From Scleromitrula shiraiana (lineage: Eukaryota; Ascomycota; Leotiomycetes; Helotiales; Sclerotiniaceae), in NCBI GenBank assembly GCA_028455995.1, contig JABELC010000005.1, positions 310,001-374,000 on the forward strand: a stretch of 64,000 nucleotides of DNA, read 5' to 3'. The notes under the pieces are model-generated. The model was not told the origin of the DNA. It saw only the letters and a list, made by a program, of their open reading frames with translations, and searched no databases. Shown piece after piece: positions 44,957-58,074 of this stretch. Both the position numbers and the translations under genes were made by a program. Every line of letters starts with the position of its first letter. Position 1 is the first letter of the stretch.

Positions 44957-47200
44957 CAGGGCTAGGTTCTATTATTACGAAAGATTTCAAGCTTTCTTCT
45001 TCCTTTACCGTTCTGGTGTAAAGATTACCTGGTAACTTGTGGCTTTTCTCCACATACTAGAACTAATAATAAAGACCTTAAATAAGTACCGTTACGGACC
45101 TTACCTTACGTGAAGAAGATTTTTATCATCAAGATTAATAAGATCAAGATCAAGTTCAAGATCAAGATCAAGATTAACTAATAAACCCTTCCGGCCTGCC
45201 TTAACTATCACACATTTAAATCATGAGTCCTACAGTAGGAAATGCATCTCAGAATAATACAACCGTAACCGTAGTATTCAAATAATCAATACAATCTTAT
45301 TATTAACCCTTCTTGCCCCCCCCCCATAAGGTCTATTCACATACTCACTCTTCTTACTAATGCAGGGGGGGTTAAACTTGTGCAGGTACCCAGAAGAGTG
45401 TCACATGCAGTAGATTTTAATAATTTGATTATCTTAAAGTTATTAGTATTCTATATTTGATCCTTACCTATACGTGGTAATTATCTTCTATTTGATGGCT
45501 TGTAGACATTATTATATCTTTCTTTACGCTAAAGATACATTACAAGTATTGAAACCTTACCTTACCTCACCTCACCTGCAGTATATACTAACAAGATCTT
45601 CTCCCTATCAATTAATCAATCAATCTTCCTATCTCTCCATATCATATCATATCATAATATCATATCATATTATATTATATTATATCATATCATATTTCAT
45701 CACATCTCCCTATCTAATCAAAATCCACCCCCAGTCCAGGTCCAGTTTCACCCACCTGCAGTTCATCACCAAACCCAAATGCACAGATCCTCCCACCGTC
45801 CATCCATCCATCCATCCATCCATCCATCTTTCCATCCATCAAATCCGCATTCAATTCGCAACCAACCCAATCGAGCATTACATGTAACAAACCCCAAAAC
45901 CCCGCTCAAACAAACCAAACAAACCAACCAAACCAAACCAAACCAAACCAAACCTCCCTCACGAACTTCACCGCCTGAAGAAATTTGGGGTAGCAATACA
46001 TACAGTTACAGTCCCTCTAGACGAAACAAGTTTCGTTTCCTCCCCCCCTTAAGGCCAATGTCCATGTCAATGTCACTGTCCATGTCAATGTCCATGTCAA
46101 TGTCCATGTCACTGTCCACGTCAATATCCACCCCTCAAATCCATCCTACACCGGCCAAGACCAAGATATTCATTCATTCTATTTAAAAGGTCTCGGGATT
46201 TTTTCATTCCGGGGTACATGTCTACCGGGTACTTAATCATATGGTATATAGATATAGATATAGATATAGATATAGATATAGATATAGATATAGATATAGA
46301 TATAGATATAGATATAGATAGAAATAGATAGATAAGAAGGAGAGGAAAGAAGAGGCCCCAAACGGATTCGAAACAAATAGACCCCACTGACTTACCGTTG
46401 CAGAAGAGAAGATGGCATTTCAGCCACGGATTTGTATGGTATGGTATGGTATGGTCTGGCCCAATGTTAATTGCATGTGCTATATATACTGTGCTGTATT
46501 GCAGAAATTCATATATACATACATACATACATACATAGACCTGTGTGGGGCATGTAATAATGATGAAGAAAGACGTGTATGTAACTTAAATATAGAGAAA
46601 GAGCTACTGAATACATTTAATACATGCAATACATGCAATACATGTATGTAATTGGATTAAAAGATAGATCCAAACTACAACGTAAAGTTTTTATTTTTGT
46701 TTTTGATTTTGTTTTTGTTTGGGTAAACTGTACTTAATTATTTTATTAAGTAAAAACCTCTGTGGATGAAAAAAGCACCCTGAGTTTTGGTGACGAGTCA
46801 ATAAATAAATATACCCCTTGGTGTGCTAACACTCTTTGGAAGATACATTAGTAGATGACCACAGCCTGCTACAGGAGAATTTCGGCGCTTGCTGCTAACT
46901 AACTGCTGTCTGTACACACATCGCTCGCGCGAGTCGTACTTATATTATAATAGATGTTATAGATCGGCTTGTACTGTATTGTATTACTGTACTGTATTCC
47001 TATACCGTATTGTATTGTATTAAATAGGGGGACGCACCGTTGATGAAAAATTGTGATTCAATCATTCAACCGAATTCTGAAGATATTGATATTATTTGAT
47101 ATTATTTGATATGCCCTTCCTTCAAGCCAGCGCGTTAAAATCTATCCAATCCATTCAATCACAGTCACCCCTCTTCTCTCCTTTTTCTTCATTGCAACCA

Positions 47201-47231
<31 letters not shown>

Positions 47232-48330
47232 GTTTCGTCGCCCTCTTTAGACGTTCCTTCCTTTTATAAGGGTTAAATATATTTACCCTTACCCATTTAC
47301 CCATACCCATCTACCCATCCACCACCCTTCCTTCCGTCTATCCCGTCCCGTTTTGATTCCACTCACTCACTTACTCATTCAAGCAAGCAAGCAAGCAAGC
47401 ATCATTCATCTATCTATCTATCTATCTATCTTATCCACTATCACATGTACCCACGTCGATCCATATAGGTTATCGAATTCATCACATCATATCACATCGA
47501 GCATCGACATCACAATCACAATCACAATCGCAATCACAATCACAATTACAATTACAACTACAATTACAATCACAATCACATCTACCAAGTCTATGTATTT
47601 ATCAGATCTCCGTTATACCAACTAAGAAAGGGAAAAAAGCTTTTCCTGGAGTACCGCAACAGAGAGAGAGATTTTTTTCTCAATGGGATATTGTATATAG
47701 CATTTACTGTACACTAGTGTGTATGGTAAAATCATATACTATAGATATCTTTCCGCATTATATGTATCCGCAAGTACCCGACTCGAGTCGATTACTTAGG
47801 TGTGTACAGTATACTAGTATACTGTGATACCGAGAACCATAGAGCTGGAGCTGGGGCTGGTATACACATGTCTAAATAGCTTGTGTTCATACCATTCGTA
47901 CCATCCACACCAAAGATTTGCATGGAAATGGTGTTTTTTGTCTCGCTAGTTATCCTCGTACAGGCAAGGCAGTATTGGTTCGTTCGTTCGTTCGTTCGTG
48001 GTTTACAAAAATGGCTTCTTACCTACCTCGTCTTATTTAATCTCATCTCACCCATCTCATCTCATCTCATCTCATCTCATCTTATCTCATCTCATCTCAT
48101 CTCATCTTATCTATTCAGCAACTATCCGTCCGAACCACTGCATATACCGGTAGTCACCTAAATTGTATGATCCATCATCCAAGACCTCAGAATATACCGA
48201 TTTTTTCCTGCTTTATCATCATTGTATTCTTCATCTTATCCATCTACCGGAAGAGTCTTATCCGAATCGATACGCGGGTCAAAACGGTACTTTGATGTAG
48301 AAGCTTACATATACGTAATGACCCGATTTG
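43393..48330. other. Gene-poor low-complexity region
   Basis: Nothing with recognisable coding content in about 4.9 kb. It is dominated by short tandem repeats: TGTGTATG runs near 43.8 kb, AATC repeats near 44.22 kb, (AT)n at about 44922-44954, ATATC repeats near 45.65 kb, AACCAA repeats near 45.93 kb, GATATA units at about 46243-46325, CATA near 47.2 kb, CACAAT/CAATTA near 47.52-47.58 kb and CTCAT near 48.05-48.1 kb. Confidence 0.6.
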
Positions 48331-48549
48331 ATCGAGCTATTCAAATTCTTAATGTCTATCCAACTGATAGACAATCAATTTATTATAATTTAAATGTTCC
48401 TGTTTTGTATGAACTTTGATACTTGTATTAGGTTAAAAGTATTTGCCAGTGGATATCTGGATCTTATATAGATATTCGATATGAATTTGTTCAAAATATA
48501 TTTGAATGTCTAATATTTGAATGGACATTAGAAATTTAATTAGCTCGAT
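48331..48549. repeat. Copy D, best-preserved inverted-repeat element
   Basis: The left end is GATCGAGCTATTCAAATTCT then TAATGTCTAT. The right end is GGACATTAGAAATTTAATTA then GCTCGATC, whose reverse complement repeats the left end over about 28 bases with a few differences. The interior has the family motif GGATATCTGGATCTTATATAG. No coding capacity; MITE-like. Confidence 0.7.
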
Positions 48550-49314
48550 CATTAAACCGTCACTAAAGTTGTGAGAATAGAAAAGGAGTGTTGTATGATG
48601 ACGATAGTATGAAACAAACAAGGGTGAGGGAGGATACCGGCTACTCAGCTCTTACATCGTTGTTGCTTAACTGACTGCGTATAGTCGTCGAGCTATTCGA
48701 GTTTTGAATGTCTATTCAGTTGAGATGCAATTCAACCATGTATGCTTTCGTTTGAATATTTGTATTCTATATAAACATTCCAATACTCAACTCAAAGGAT
48801 ATTTTAATATTTGTATTTTAGACCAACAATCAAAATAAAATGGATTTGAAATATTTAAATGTTTACTCGAGTATATTTTAAACGGATATTAGTAGAAAAT
48901 GAATTGGCCCGTGCTACATACATTCATACCCCGTTCTAGGAAAACAATCTGATCAATAATCATCGAAAGCGAACCTTTGCGTCTCAAGCGGTAGTCATTC
49001 TAACACTCCAAAGAATGGCATATATCACTTCATCTTGAAGTTTTAACGTCCAATCGGTCGAAGGAACAGGGGAAGATGCTACTTTATAAAATATCAACGG
49101 ATTGATCAAGATGAAGATGAAGATGATTGATTGCAAGAGTGAGTCTGAATGACATCTTTTTGGTAAAGAGATAGGAGTCTTTTCTATTCTATTCTATTCT
49201 ATTCTATTCTATTCTATGCTATGTAGTTTGTTTAGGTATGAGTTGCCATAATCCAAAAGATCTAGCCCCAAAGGAAAAATGCCAACGCCACTACCCCCCT
49301 TACTATCATCATCA
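48550..49314. other. Intergenic around element copy E
   Basis: Holds copy E (48688-48914) and a TATTC repeat near 49.18 kb. No gene is seen. Confidence 0.5.
48688..48914. repeat. Copy E of the inverted-repeat element family
   Basis: Begins TCGAGCTATTCGAGTTTTGA then ATGTCTATTCAG. It contains AATATTTGTATTCTATATAA and AATATTTGTATTTTAGACCA units and ends GGATATTAGTAGAAAATGAA then TTGGCCCG. It lies only about 140 bp from copy D, same orientation. Confidence 0.65.
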
Positions 49315-49551
49315 TCACCACCTTAGTGACGAACTACCACCTCTCGTATAATTATGCTTGGTCCCACGAAAATATTCAGCTTGACATGCACCACGCTTTT
49401 TCTTCTCGGAACTACTACTACTACTCTTAACCTTAGGCTTTACATTCTTTCCTCCTGATTTCTTAGCGCGCGATGGTGTATCATCATCTTTCATCTTCTT
49501 ATTTTGTCTTTTTTTGCATGGATCAGCGTAATGGGCTTCTAGATGCGGCAT
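49315..49551 (-). CDS. Possible small Lys/Ser-rich protein, unknown
   Basis: An uninterrupted 78-codon frame begins with ATG at 49551 (MPHLEAHYADPCKKR), has a basic disordered middle (KKMKDDDTPSRAKKSGGKN) and ends GACQAEYFRGTKHNYTRG. Composition is not that of a microsatellite artefact, and the C-terminal part looks like constrained sequence, but no domain is recognised. It may be a real small gene or the last exon of a longer one. Confidence 0.35.
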   Translation of the reverse strand: MPHLEAHYADPCKKRQNKKMKDDDTPSRAKKSGGKNVKPKVKSSSSSSEKKKRGACQAEYFRGTKHNYTRGGSSSLRW

Positions 49552-51497
49552 TATCTATTTCATAGTGTATTTTTCTTTGTGTTTTTTTTTTTCCTTCTTG
49601 TCGATACATTCGCCTGTGGTACAATAGTATGTATAATTTTGTGCTATCGGAAGATGAAGCGAATTTGTAATGGATGTTTTCGTCGAATGGTCGTTGGTCG
49701 TTGGTCGTTGGTCGTTGGTCTGGCATCTTGGGAGAGGAGTATGTGATAGATTGGCTGTAGTGGTTTGTTTTGGTATTGCCAATGAAGTTGTGGGAATAGA
49801 ATTCGTTGATGATTTACTTTACTCTGATTCGATAAATTGGAATTGTTGGGTTCATGATTGATCAGTGAACAAGCAAGTGCGCACTCAAGGAATTCATACA
49901 TCAGATCGCTATAGCAAAGTCGGCGGTCGACATTAACATCGTTTGATCTTTGTGCATCAAAGAGAAAGAATTTCCATTTCAAGACTGTAAATATCTTTCT
50001 TGATACCATAATAAGCTAGTGGATCAATCAAGAGAAACAGCATCAATGTTACTAAATCTAGCAAGCTGGCGGTGGGTTTGAAGTATAACAGCCATATCTT
50101 AGTGAATTGCCAAAATAGTGGTGTATTCCTCATCCTAAATAACACTACTCAGCAATATTTTGAAGCCCCAGTGGGCCAATGGTCGAGACAAAGTAATGGC
50201 CGGGCAACTGGTCTATCCTAACAGCCGAACATAGGTCCATCTATAGATACTAATCCACGCCCATAATAAATCATAAAAGCAGAATGGTCTAATAGAAACA
50301 TGACGAACACAACATAAATAATTACTTAATCTAAACATTACAACGAACCAACATGCAGCATAAATCGCAAGAAACTATATAAGAAGTAAAAAGCCCGACT
50401 CTAAAGATATCGATCAGACATCCAATATTAATTCCTCGTCGATATTAACCCCCCACCAAAATCCCAAAATCCCACTCCACCTATATAAATACAGTATATA
50501 AGGACCTACCGAATAAGCTCGCTCTCCCAACATCATGTCCACTCCTGCAAGGAAATACCATCAGCAATCACCAAGCAAGCTACTGGGACCTCTAGATTCT
50601 CGGAAATAAGTATCCACTCGATCTAATAAGTAGATGGTCAACTCCTCGAAACATAGATTGTGTCTGTTCGTCTATGTCCTTGGAATTTAGGCTGTGTATG
50701 TCGATTGCTACTCTTTGGTTTACGTTAAGTACTTGCTGGTGTGGTTTGCTTCTGATTTCTGATCTGAGAGCGGGGGTGTGGGGTGTGTGGGGGGGGGGGG
50801 GGGGGGGTTTAAGGACTTTGTAGCTGTCGTGTTATCTCTTTGCTTCACCTTCACCTTCTCCTTTACCTTCACCTTTACCTTCACCTTCCCCTAGCGACTC
50901 CCCCTTCCCCTTCCCCTTTACCTAGAGCCAGAGCTAGAAAACAAACAATTTACTCGTCAAGACGAAATATAAGAGAGAAGAGGTTACGCGCTTAAGTCTG
51001 TCTTCTAGTAAGCGAGCGGTTTCGAGGCTCGTAAAATCTTCTTTCTTTTTCTGGTGGATCGGCTTGGAGTTCTACTATAATAATAATTATAATTATAACT
51101 ATGACAATAACAATGCAGATCGTTCGATTTACTTGAGGTTTTCTGTATCTGTGGGCTTTATACTCTGGAATTATTGAATTGCCGCAAATGGATTCTGATT
51201 TTGATGTTCTTAGGGAATGCGAATATGTTATTTGGTGCTATATCTATCTAATTTATGGTTATTAATTTGGTCTTGAGGAGATACGGGTATTTTACTCGTT
51301 AGTACGAAATGTAAGTTTTACACTCTACAACTATTGAATTAGCATTAATAGACCCTGATTTTAACACTCTTAGGGAACGCAAATACGCTATTCAGTGCCA
51401 TATCTGCACAATAATATCATCTTATCTATTTGATCGATCGATCCTTCATACTTTAGCCATGCCTCGAAGATTGAGTTAAAAACGAAAGTTCGAGGAG
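49552..51497. other. Intergenic with a tandem duplication and poly-G
   Basis: Holds four tandem copies of GGTCGTT near 49.69-49.72 kb, a 19-G run at 50789-50807, CTTCACC/CTTTACC repeats near 50.85-50.92 kb and a diverged duplication at about 51150-51420. No recognisable gene. Confidence 0.5.
51150..51420. repeat. Diverged two-copy tandem duplication, period about 167 bp
   Basis: Both halves contain, in order, a TTTA(T/C)ACTCT block, an A-TATTGAATT block, TGATTTT, then CTTAGGGAA(T/C)GC(G/A)AATA and a CATATCT-like block. Function unknown. Confidence 0.6.
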
Positions 51498-51894
51498 ATG
51501 GATAGTATTAGTGTCACAGCAAAAGACCTAGCCGAATATGCTGCAATAAAAGCATCCAACGATAATGATTTTATGGGTGCTGTTTTCTCTACTCCAAAGG
51601 CATGCTTATGTATTTGATGATGCTTTCTATTTGAAATAAACCAATACTTCAACACAAGTCGCCGTGGAGATAGCAAGACGCGAAACCTTGCAAAAGCTGC
51701 CACCTAAAGCTAGGAGGCAAGTGAAGAAGGCTTGGGAAAATTCGGCATACAAGCCTTCTTCTACCACGCAATGGGAGGGAGCCTGTCGAAGATGGAGCCG
51801 AGAAAGCCGAGGATCTTCCAAATGGAAGGTAGCTCATGCATCCCTCACGTGGTCGGAAATTCAAGTTTGCTACAATGGATCAGCAGATGAGTAG
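51498..51894 (+). CDS. Possible small basic protein, unknown
   Basis: Two exons, 51498-51609 and 51659-51894, join in phase (GTATTT donor, CACAAG acceptor) to 115 residues. The product starts MDSISVTAKDLAEYAAIKAS and continues through VEIARRETLQKLPPKARRQV, with a positively charged helical middle and a polar end. No family is recognised. The donor is weak and the intron short (49 nt), so it could also be a relic. Confidence 0.35.
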
Positions 51895-52037
51895 CGCATT
51901 CCGATGTGCGTTTCGCTGACGCGCATTTTCGGATATCCTCACGGAGGGTGAGGTGCACGGGTTGTGGCTGCAGACTTTTTTCTCATTCGCTCATATCGAG
52001 AATGTTCGGCATGAGACTGATATGACAAGATTCTGGC
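51895..52037. other. Short spacer before element copy F
   Basis: No feature is seen. Confidence 0.4.
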
Positions 52038-52252
52038 GATCTAATTCATTTCTGAATGTCCATTCAAAATATGAACATTGGACCGTATTTTGAGTTTATC
52101 TATCTTGAATGTTTGATTGTAATATAGATATTGAAATGTTTTTTGATTTAATGTTTGATTGTATATTACAATAGACATCCAAATGAAGATAGAAATAAAA
52201 GAAAGTAATTGTATGTTAACTAAACAGACATTCGGAATTTAACAGCTCGTGA
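52038..52252. repeat. Copy F of the inverted-repeat element family
   Basis: The left end is GATCTAATTCATTTCTGAAT then GTCCATTCAAAAT. The right end is CAGACATTCGGAATTTAACA then GCTCGTG, partly the reverse complement of the left. The interior repeats TTGAATGTTTGATTGTAATA and TTTAATGTTTGATTGTATAT. Confidence 0.65.
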
Positions 52253-55200
52253 CTTGACCTCAATGAAATGATCTTACAAATCTGAAGAAAGGCTTACCAG
52301 TCTCTTGGGGAAACACTAGACAAGGTTTTAGATCCATTTATCCGCCCTGTTATATCATCAAATGTATACAAAGATGCCCTTATCACAACTAAAGGAGAGG
52401 AGAGGAGGGGAGTTTCAAAACTTTTTAAACGCCGAACGAAACCTTATGTCAACGTCCTCATATCCAAACGCCATTCTCAATCCATATTGCCCGAGACCAT
52501 CAGAGAATGCAAGAGTAATTTGGAAGATCCGTATTCTAATCTCAAAGACATGAACTCTCTCGGCGTCGGATTCCCACAAGCAACGACATGATATCAAACG
52601 TACCATAGGATAGGTGAACGCCGAGTCAATGCAGTACTTATACATGAACGCAACTTTCTAGAAACTTGTTCCGTTCTAGATCTGCAATTGACTTTTAGAA
52701 TTTAGGAGACTCGTGTATGTAGAAGAGGGTTCGTTAATATTCAGCACATTGGTACCAAAGAATGTATGGTTGTGCGTGGAATTGTATTGGATGTGCGGGT
52801 GTAGGATCGATTCTGCCGATCATCTGCGGCATAATTGAAATATCATAACTTCGTTGGATACCTGTGGTAGTAGACAAAGTTAAAATTAATTCATGATTTG
52901 ATTATTATTCTGTGAGAAAGAGCTGGATGTTGGGATGAAAGCAGACATGGAGAAAAGAACAGGCATTGAGAAGAAAGCAGACATCACGGAAAAAGAAGAT
53001 ATCAAATTCCCATACCTTGAATATGAATGGCCATGTATATCGATCACATAAACAAAGTGGACTGCATCATAAGTCTTGTGCCAGTCCCATCGCCCTGATT
53101 GTTGGGCGCAGTCCATATCCAGGCTCACAGTATACCATTTTCTCCTTGAAGTATCTGTGTTTGCAAACTCCACAGCAGCCTGCCGGATATGTGATTAAAA
53201 TGTAATAAGTGGAATTGCGGCCACCGTGTCAGAACTTGACTAGATATGAGAGCATGATAGAAACGCTCAATGAAGATGACAAGCTCTGAAATTCATGAAA
53301 ATCTTACTGGAGATCGAAACGCTGTACTCCATGGACAACTTAGAGATTTTGCTAATTGATCCCTGTGATAAATAGTCTCTGAAATTGTGATTAGGGGTAT
53401 TACCTAATAGGCAGGTCGTACTGTGCGAAGCTTGTTTGCACGTCTTTAGCGCTGTTTTTGGCAGGGGAAAATAGGAATTCCTAGGATTCTCTAGCATATA
53501 AGAATCCAGAACATAAGATGAACAATTGAGTGGAGATTTAACTTTGTTGGAACGTCAAGGACTATGTCTAAAGGGAGCCGGTCACTAAACAAGGTCGGGC
53601 TATATTGCATATCAAAGAATAGATTAACAAATCCTCTCTAAATTTTTGATCCTAGAAACTGGAGGCTAGGTGCCTCAAAAACAACTCACATGTGCCACTG
53701 TGCTTTTTACATTGGGGAACATGATTGGTAGGAAACACCCACGCCCCTCCTGTTGGCTTCTTCCAATCTCACGCAATTGCCACAACACCTAGCACGAAAT
53801 AAGCTCTAGCTGGCAGCTGGCAGATTGAAGACCAGGGACCGCCGGGTGTGGATCCCAGATAGTGTGGTATGATCAAGAAGCTGCCCAAATTCCCTATAAC
53901 TATACCAAATTGCAGCTGCATAATTTGCCCAAGGTTGTGGGTTGCATAAGGTGCAACTTGTGATGAAAAATTTGGCTAGTTTGGGCAATGATGGAAATTG
54001 ATACGCCCCCAGAACGAAGAGTCATCGAGATCTCTGCGAGCCCTTGCTCTCGCATAGTGTTGTTACGCAGCCCTAGACCAGACCGTATATTCAATGTCTC
54101 ATAAAACAGAGGGGGCGAATTACAAACCTTTCAAGAAAATGCCAATGAGATTCTCGGATTCTAGTTATACCTAATCTGTCCTCCCACCACGGATAAATGC
54201 ATAATAATCTAGATTGAAGGCAGAAGATTCTCGTGCAGGAAAAATCTTTCGGTGGTCATAAACATAAAATCTTAAGCAATCCCCTCGTTTCTCCCCTACA
54301 TGCTGCATGGCGGAGGCGACCAGGCTATCCTGCGTCACGCATATTCACTTGCAAGGGCTAAAAGAAGATAAATATCTCAGAATCAGGTCCATTGGTTCAT
54401 GGGGAAGGGTGGAAACCTACTGGTTGATTGGCACAAGGAAGTGTTAGTGTAAGTTTAATTTGCCATATTCCATACCTAGGGTATGATATGATAACGGGCC
54501 GGGGCTTGTCTCGTCCTCGGCAGTTCAACCTCTCAGACTTCTGCATGCTCGGTTATAGATGGTAAGATTGTGAATGCCTCCATGTTCCCAACGATCACTT
54601 GATCCTGGGGTGCCGTATAGCACTGTATTCTCATAGATAACCTAGGGGGTAGAGAGATATGGCTCTCGGAGAGGAGAGTCGTCGTCATTTGCCCATGATC
54701 CAGAACTGGTTCCAATGCTTGATATGCAAACAGACCCTATTCGGAATCACATGTCAACTCCCTAAAAGCCACAAGTTGTACATGTAGCACACGTATAGCA
54801 ATGCAAATTCATTACTTTAAAGCAGCATTGGTGGCAAATGAAGGAGCCCAGGAATAGAGAATTCTAACAGCTCAAAGAACACCTTACTTTACCATATTGT
54901 ACGATCATGCGATGGAGTACGTATTCCTCTATCTTCGTGTCTATGATGATGATCATTTCCTTTGAAGGGACTGGCGGTGCTGCTAATCATTTCTTGAAAC
55001 GTTCACATCATCAGCCCCATTGTGGCGTCGTGCAGATAAAATAAGAATATTCAAACGAAACCGCAAGATGGGGTGAGATTTGAGTAACAATTGAAAGGTA
55101 TAAAATGAAAACATCTGGATAGCTGGTTCGAGGCTGGCCCGTTGAGTACTTAATAAATACCTCTTCCTTGGTAACTCTCGAATATAAAACTTGGCATGGA

Positions 55201-57275
55201 GATTTGACATCCACAGCGAAGTATTGCCGGCGCGGAAATATGCCGAATGCTCCTCTTCGGGATAAAGATCATCCATCTTCAACCTTGGAAGCCATTCAAT
55301 TGATATTCGCCACCTCATCCACCAAGAACATGCCAGTAGATGATGGATGGTGACCTTCAGAGATCGGATACCCTACGTGCTTATGTATCTGGTTACATCG
55401 TGTGCCTGAATAGGGACTAGATATGATGTTCCCAAAGTATAAAAATATGCCTCTTCTCTTTAATACAAAGAGAGAGGTTTTATTTTGAAGCTATTCAATT
55501 CTCGTTCTTGCCCTAAAACAGAGTTTATTACACTAATATCTTAGAAAAATCTTTGCATATTTTTAGAGTAGTTTATTAGTTAGAATCTATTGTTTTTTTA
55601 TTATGTAAGTATTGAATTATAAAGAAGAGGCGGCGTATCAGAGGATCTAACCCGATATAAATCATCTACAATTACGATTTGAGAGTTCTTTACGTTCATG
55701 AGCATTGGTCACGGAACGCAGACCCAAGTGAAGCTGTACGTACAGATGATAATGTTGTTCTATTACTCAAGCAAGAATGATACAAATAGAACGAAGCTGT
55801 ATCAGCAACTCAAAGTTAGACAATTTAAGCGTATTCTACCTACCAGAATAGATAACTACATAGATCTGCCTCTGGAGTAAATTCTCCTTGCTCTATCATG
55901 ATGATCCATATAGCCCATCAACATCTTGTCCCTCACGGTCCCCAGGACCCTCACGACCCTTCAAACCTCAAAGGGTAAACCCAGCGGACCACATGAAAAA
56001 AAACTCGGATACTTACATAAATCAACATAGTGCTTGCATCTTATAAAACTGATTATGATTCAACATTGCATACTTAAGATTGATAAAAAACTTTGGGATT
56101 CTTCGTTACATTGAATATAACGGATTCCACATTGAACGTAGGAGTTTAGAATTAATATTCACGTTATTACGCCGAATTGAAGATATAAGTTAAATGAAGG
56201 GGTGGCTTTTAGGTTTCTCGGCCTATTTTTTTACACCTCTCGATCCCCTCCAAGAAGAATGCAAATCACCACAGAAAGAAATTTTATCCTCTAAACACTA
56301 ATAGGCATTAAAGTATCCAATGCATTATCAATCAACTCATTTACCCTATCTGAGCCTATCTAGTCAAACAATATCTATTACGGCAAACATCATACCGGCT
56401 CAATTTGGAATATCCAAAGTTGCAAACTATAAAGTAATACAAAGAGCTGGTTGTCCTAGTATCTGATATTGCTAGATTGCCTATCTTCCGAGTATGCTAT
56501 TTTTACGTCTTGTCTAAACTACTTTACTTGAATAACATTATATGTTTGAGGTTTAATAAAGAGACTTTCCAAGATTACTGTTGGAAGTGTCATTAAGCTG
56601 TCTATCATTTCCAATTATCTAATGTTGTTGGAGTTGATTAATTCTTGATTGCGTCACAGAACGAATATCCATGGATATTTTTGGTCGGGCGGTGGATGGA
56701 TGCCAGTGTCAGATAATTGATACAGTACCGGTATTTTCTAGGTCAGACCGTCAGACATATGGATCCCTGACCATTCCTTCAAATCATCGAATTCTACAAA
56801 ATCCCATGAAAAATTCAGCCCATTCTTAAAGCGGCTTTTAATCATCGATTTTACCAAACTTGGAAGAGAGAAAACGAAAGATGTAGTAAGAGAGTCGGGA
56901 CACAAGATAGTGATTACTATGTAGCTAACTAACTAGAACTACTAAATTCTTTCGAGGCGAATCTCATATGGAGTTCTTTTTTATTTTTCTAGTACCCTTT
57001 GACTTCTTTCTAAGGTTATTAGCCTCATGAAGTTATATACGTAGGCTACCTAGTTAAGTTCTAATGTACTAGTAACTAAACTTTCAAGGTTGAGAAAAGA
57101 GTTTCCACTACCTACATAGCTGGCAAGTATAGTATGAGGGTCGTCTCTTATTAGTCCCTGATTAGTCCATTTTTAATTGATTAATTTTCTCTTCCCACGT
57201 TCCGTTGCAAGAATTGTACCTAGTTACACATCACACCTACATCCACATTCACATCCACATGTTCACGCCACCATC
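52253..57275. other. Gene-poor region, nothing firmly recognised
   Basis: About 5 kb with only frames of 60-111 codons. Two minus-strand stretches (54533-54715 and about 54983-55318) have non-repetitive composition and could be eroded exons, but no family is recognisable and no splice model holds. Confidence 0.45.
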
Positions 57276-57762
57276 ATGGATACTACAGGACATCTTATAT
57301 TTGTATTTATAATAATTTATACCCGCTTGATAATTCTTAGGTTTTTAATATCAAAAACGTTTTCTAGTGAACTTATGAAGGATGAGTCTCTAATCTACTC
57401 AACGGCGGGAAAATACATTGTCCCTTCCATCTTGTTCCTAACGATCGTTGCCTTTCTTTCTTATAACCCAGTTTCTGCTGGAGGTATTTGTATGCAAATT
57501 ATCCCAGTTTTCTTGTTTGGAGTGTGGCTGCCGCGGTGTTCTGACTCTTTCTCCAGGCCCATTGCTTCAAGGATTATCAAGACTCTCGACTTTCTTTTAT
57601 ATCGTAACTCGCCCAATAATCTGGTCATCGAAAGTCTGGGGAAAAGATATTGGCAAAACAGGGAACCTGCAGTTCTCCCAAAAGGTTTGGGACACGCACG
57701 CATACAGAAATTTCCGGAAGACTTCTGTATCACCTTGCAACTGGTTTCTACTGGCTTGCTGA
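57276..57762 (+). pseudogene. Possible eroded polytopic membrane protein gene
   Basis: From ATG 57276 one frame encodes three hydrophobic segments (LIFVFIIIYTRLIILRFLI, YIVPSILFLTIVAFLSY, ICMQIIPVFLFGVWL). From about 57500 a second frame looks more coding-like (RGVLTLSPGPLLQGLSRL, then IIWSSKVWGKDIGKTGNLQF and ending CNWFLLAC at 57762), while the first frame runs on to 58082 through sequence resembling untranslated leader. This pattern suggests a frameshift or an unrecognised intron. Family not recognised. Confidence 0.25.
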
Positions 57763-58074
57763 TCTTTAGATCACTGCATTCTTCTAGATTTGCGTCCTTG
57801 CTAGGATTGGATGGGTGCTCTCCATTTCATAGTAACATACGGTATCGAACCCTACCGAACCAGCCACGATTCGACCCCTGCTTTCGCCCCCTCCACACAA
57901 TTCTCATTCTCATAATTGATCGAATTCCCACAAATTCCCATTGTCAAACTCAGATACCGCCACACTTGCTCGATAACCTTATATCAACAGTCCTTTGCTA
58001 CTGTTTGCCACCTAGTTCGTATTCGAGTTACAGTGAGCTTGTAGCTGTCACGCATCTATCGGGTTTAAGATTTT

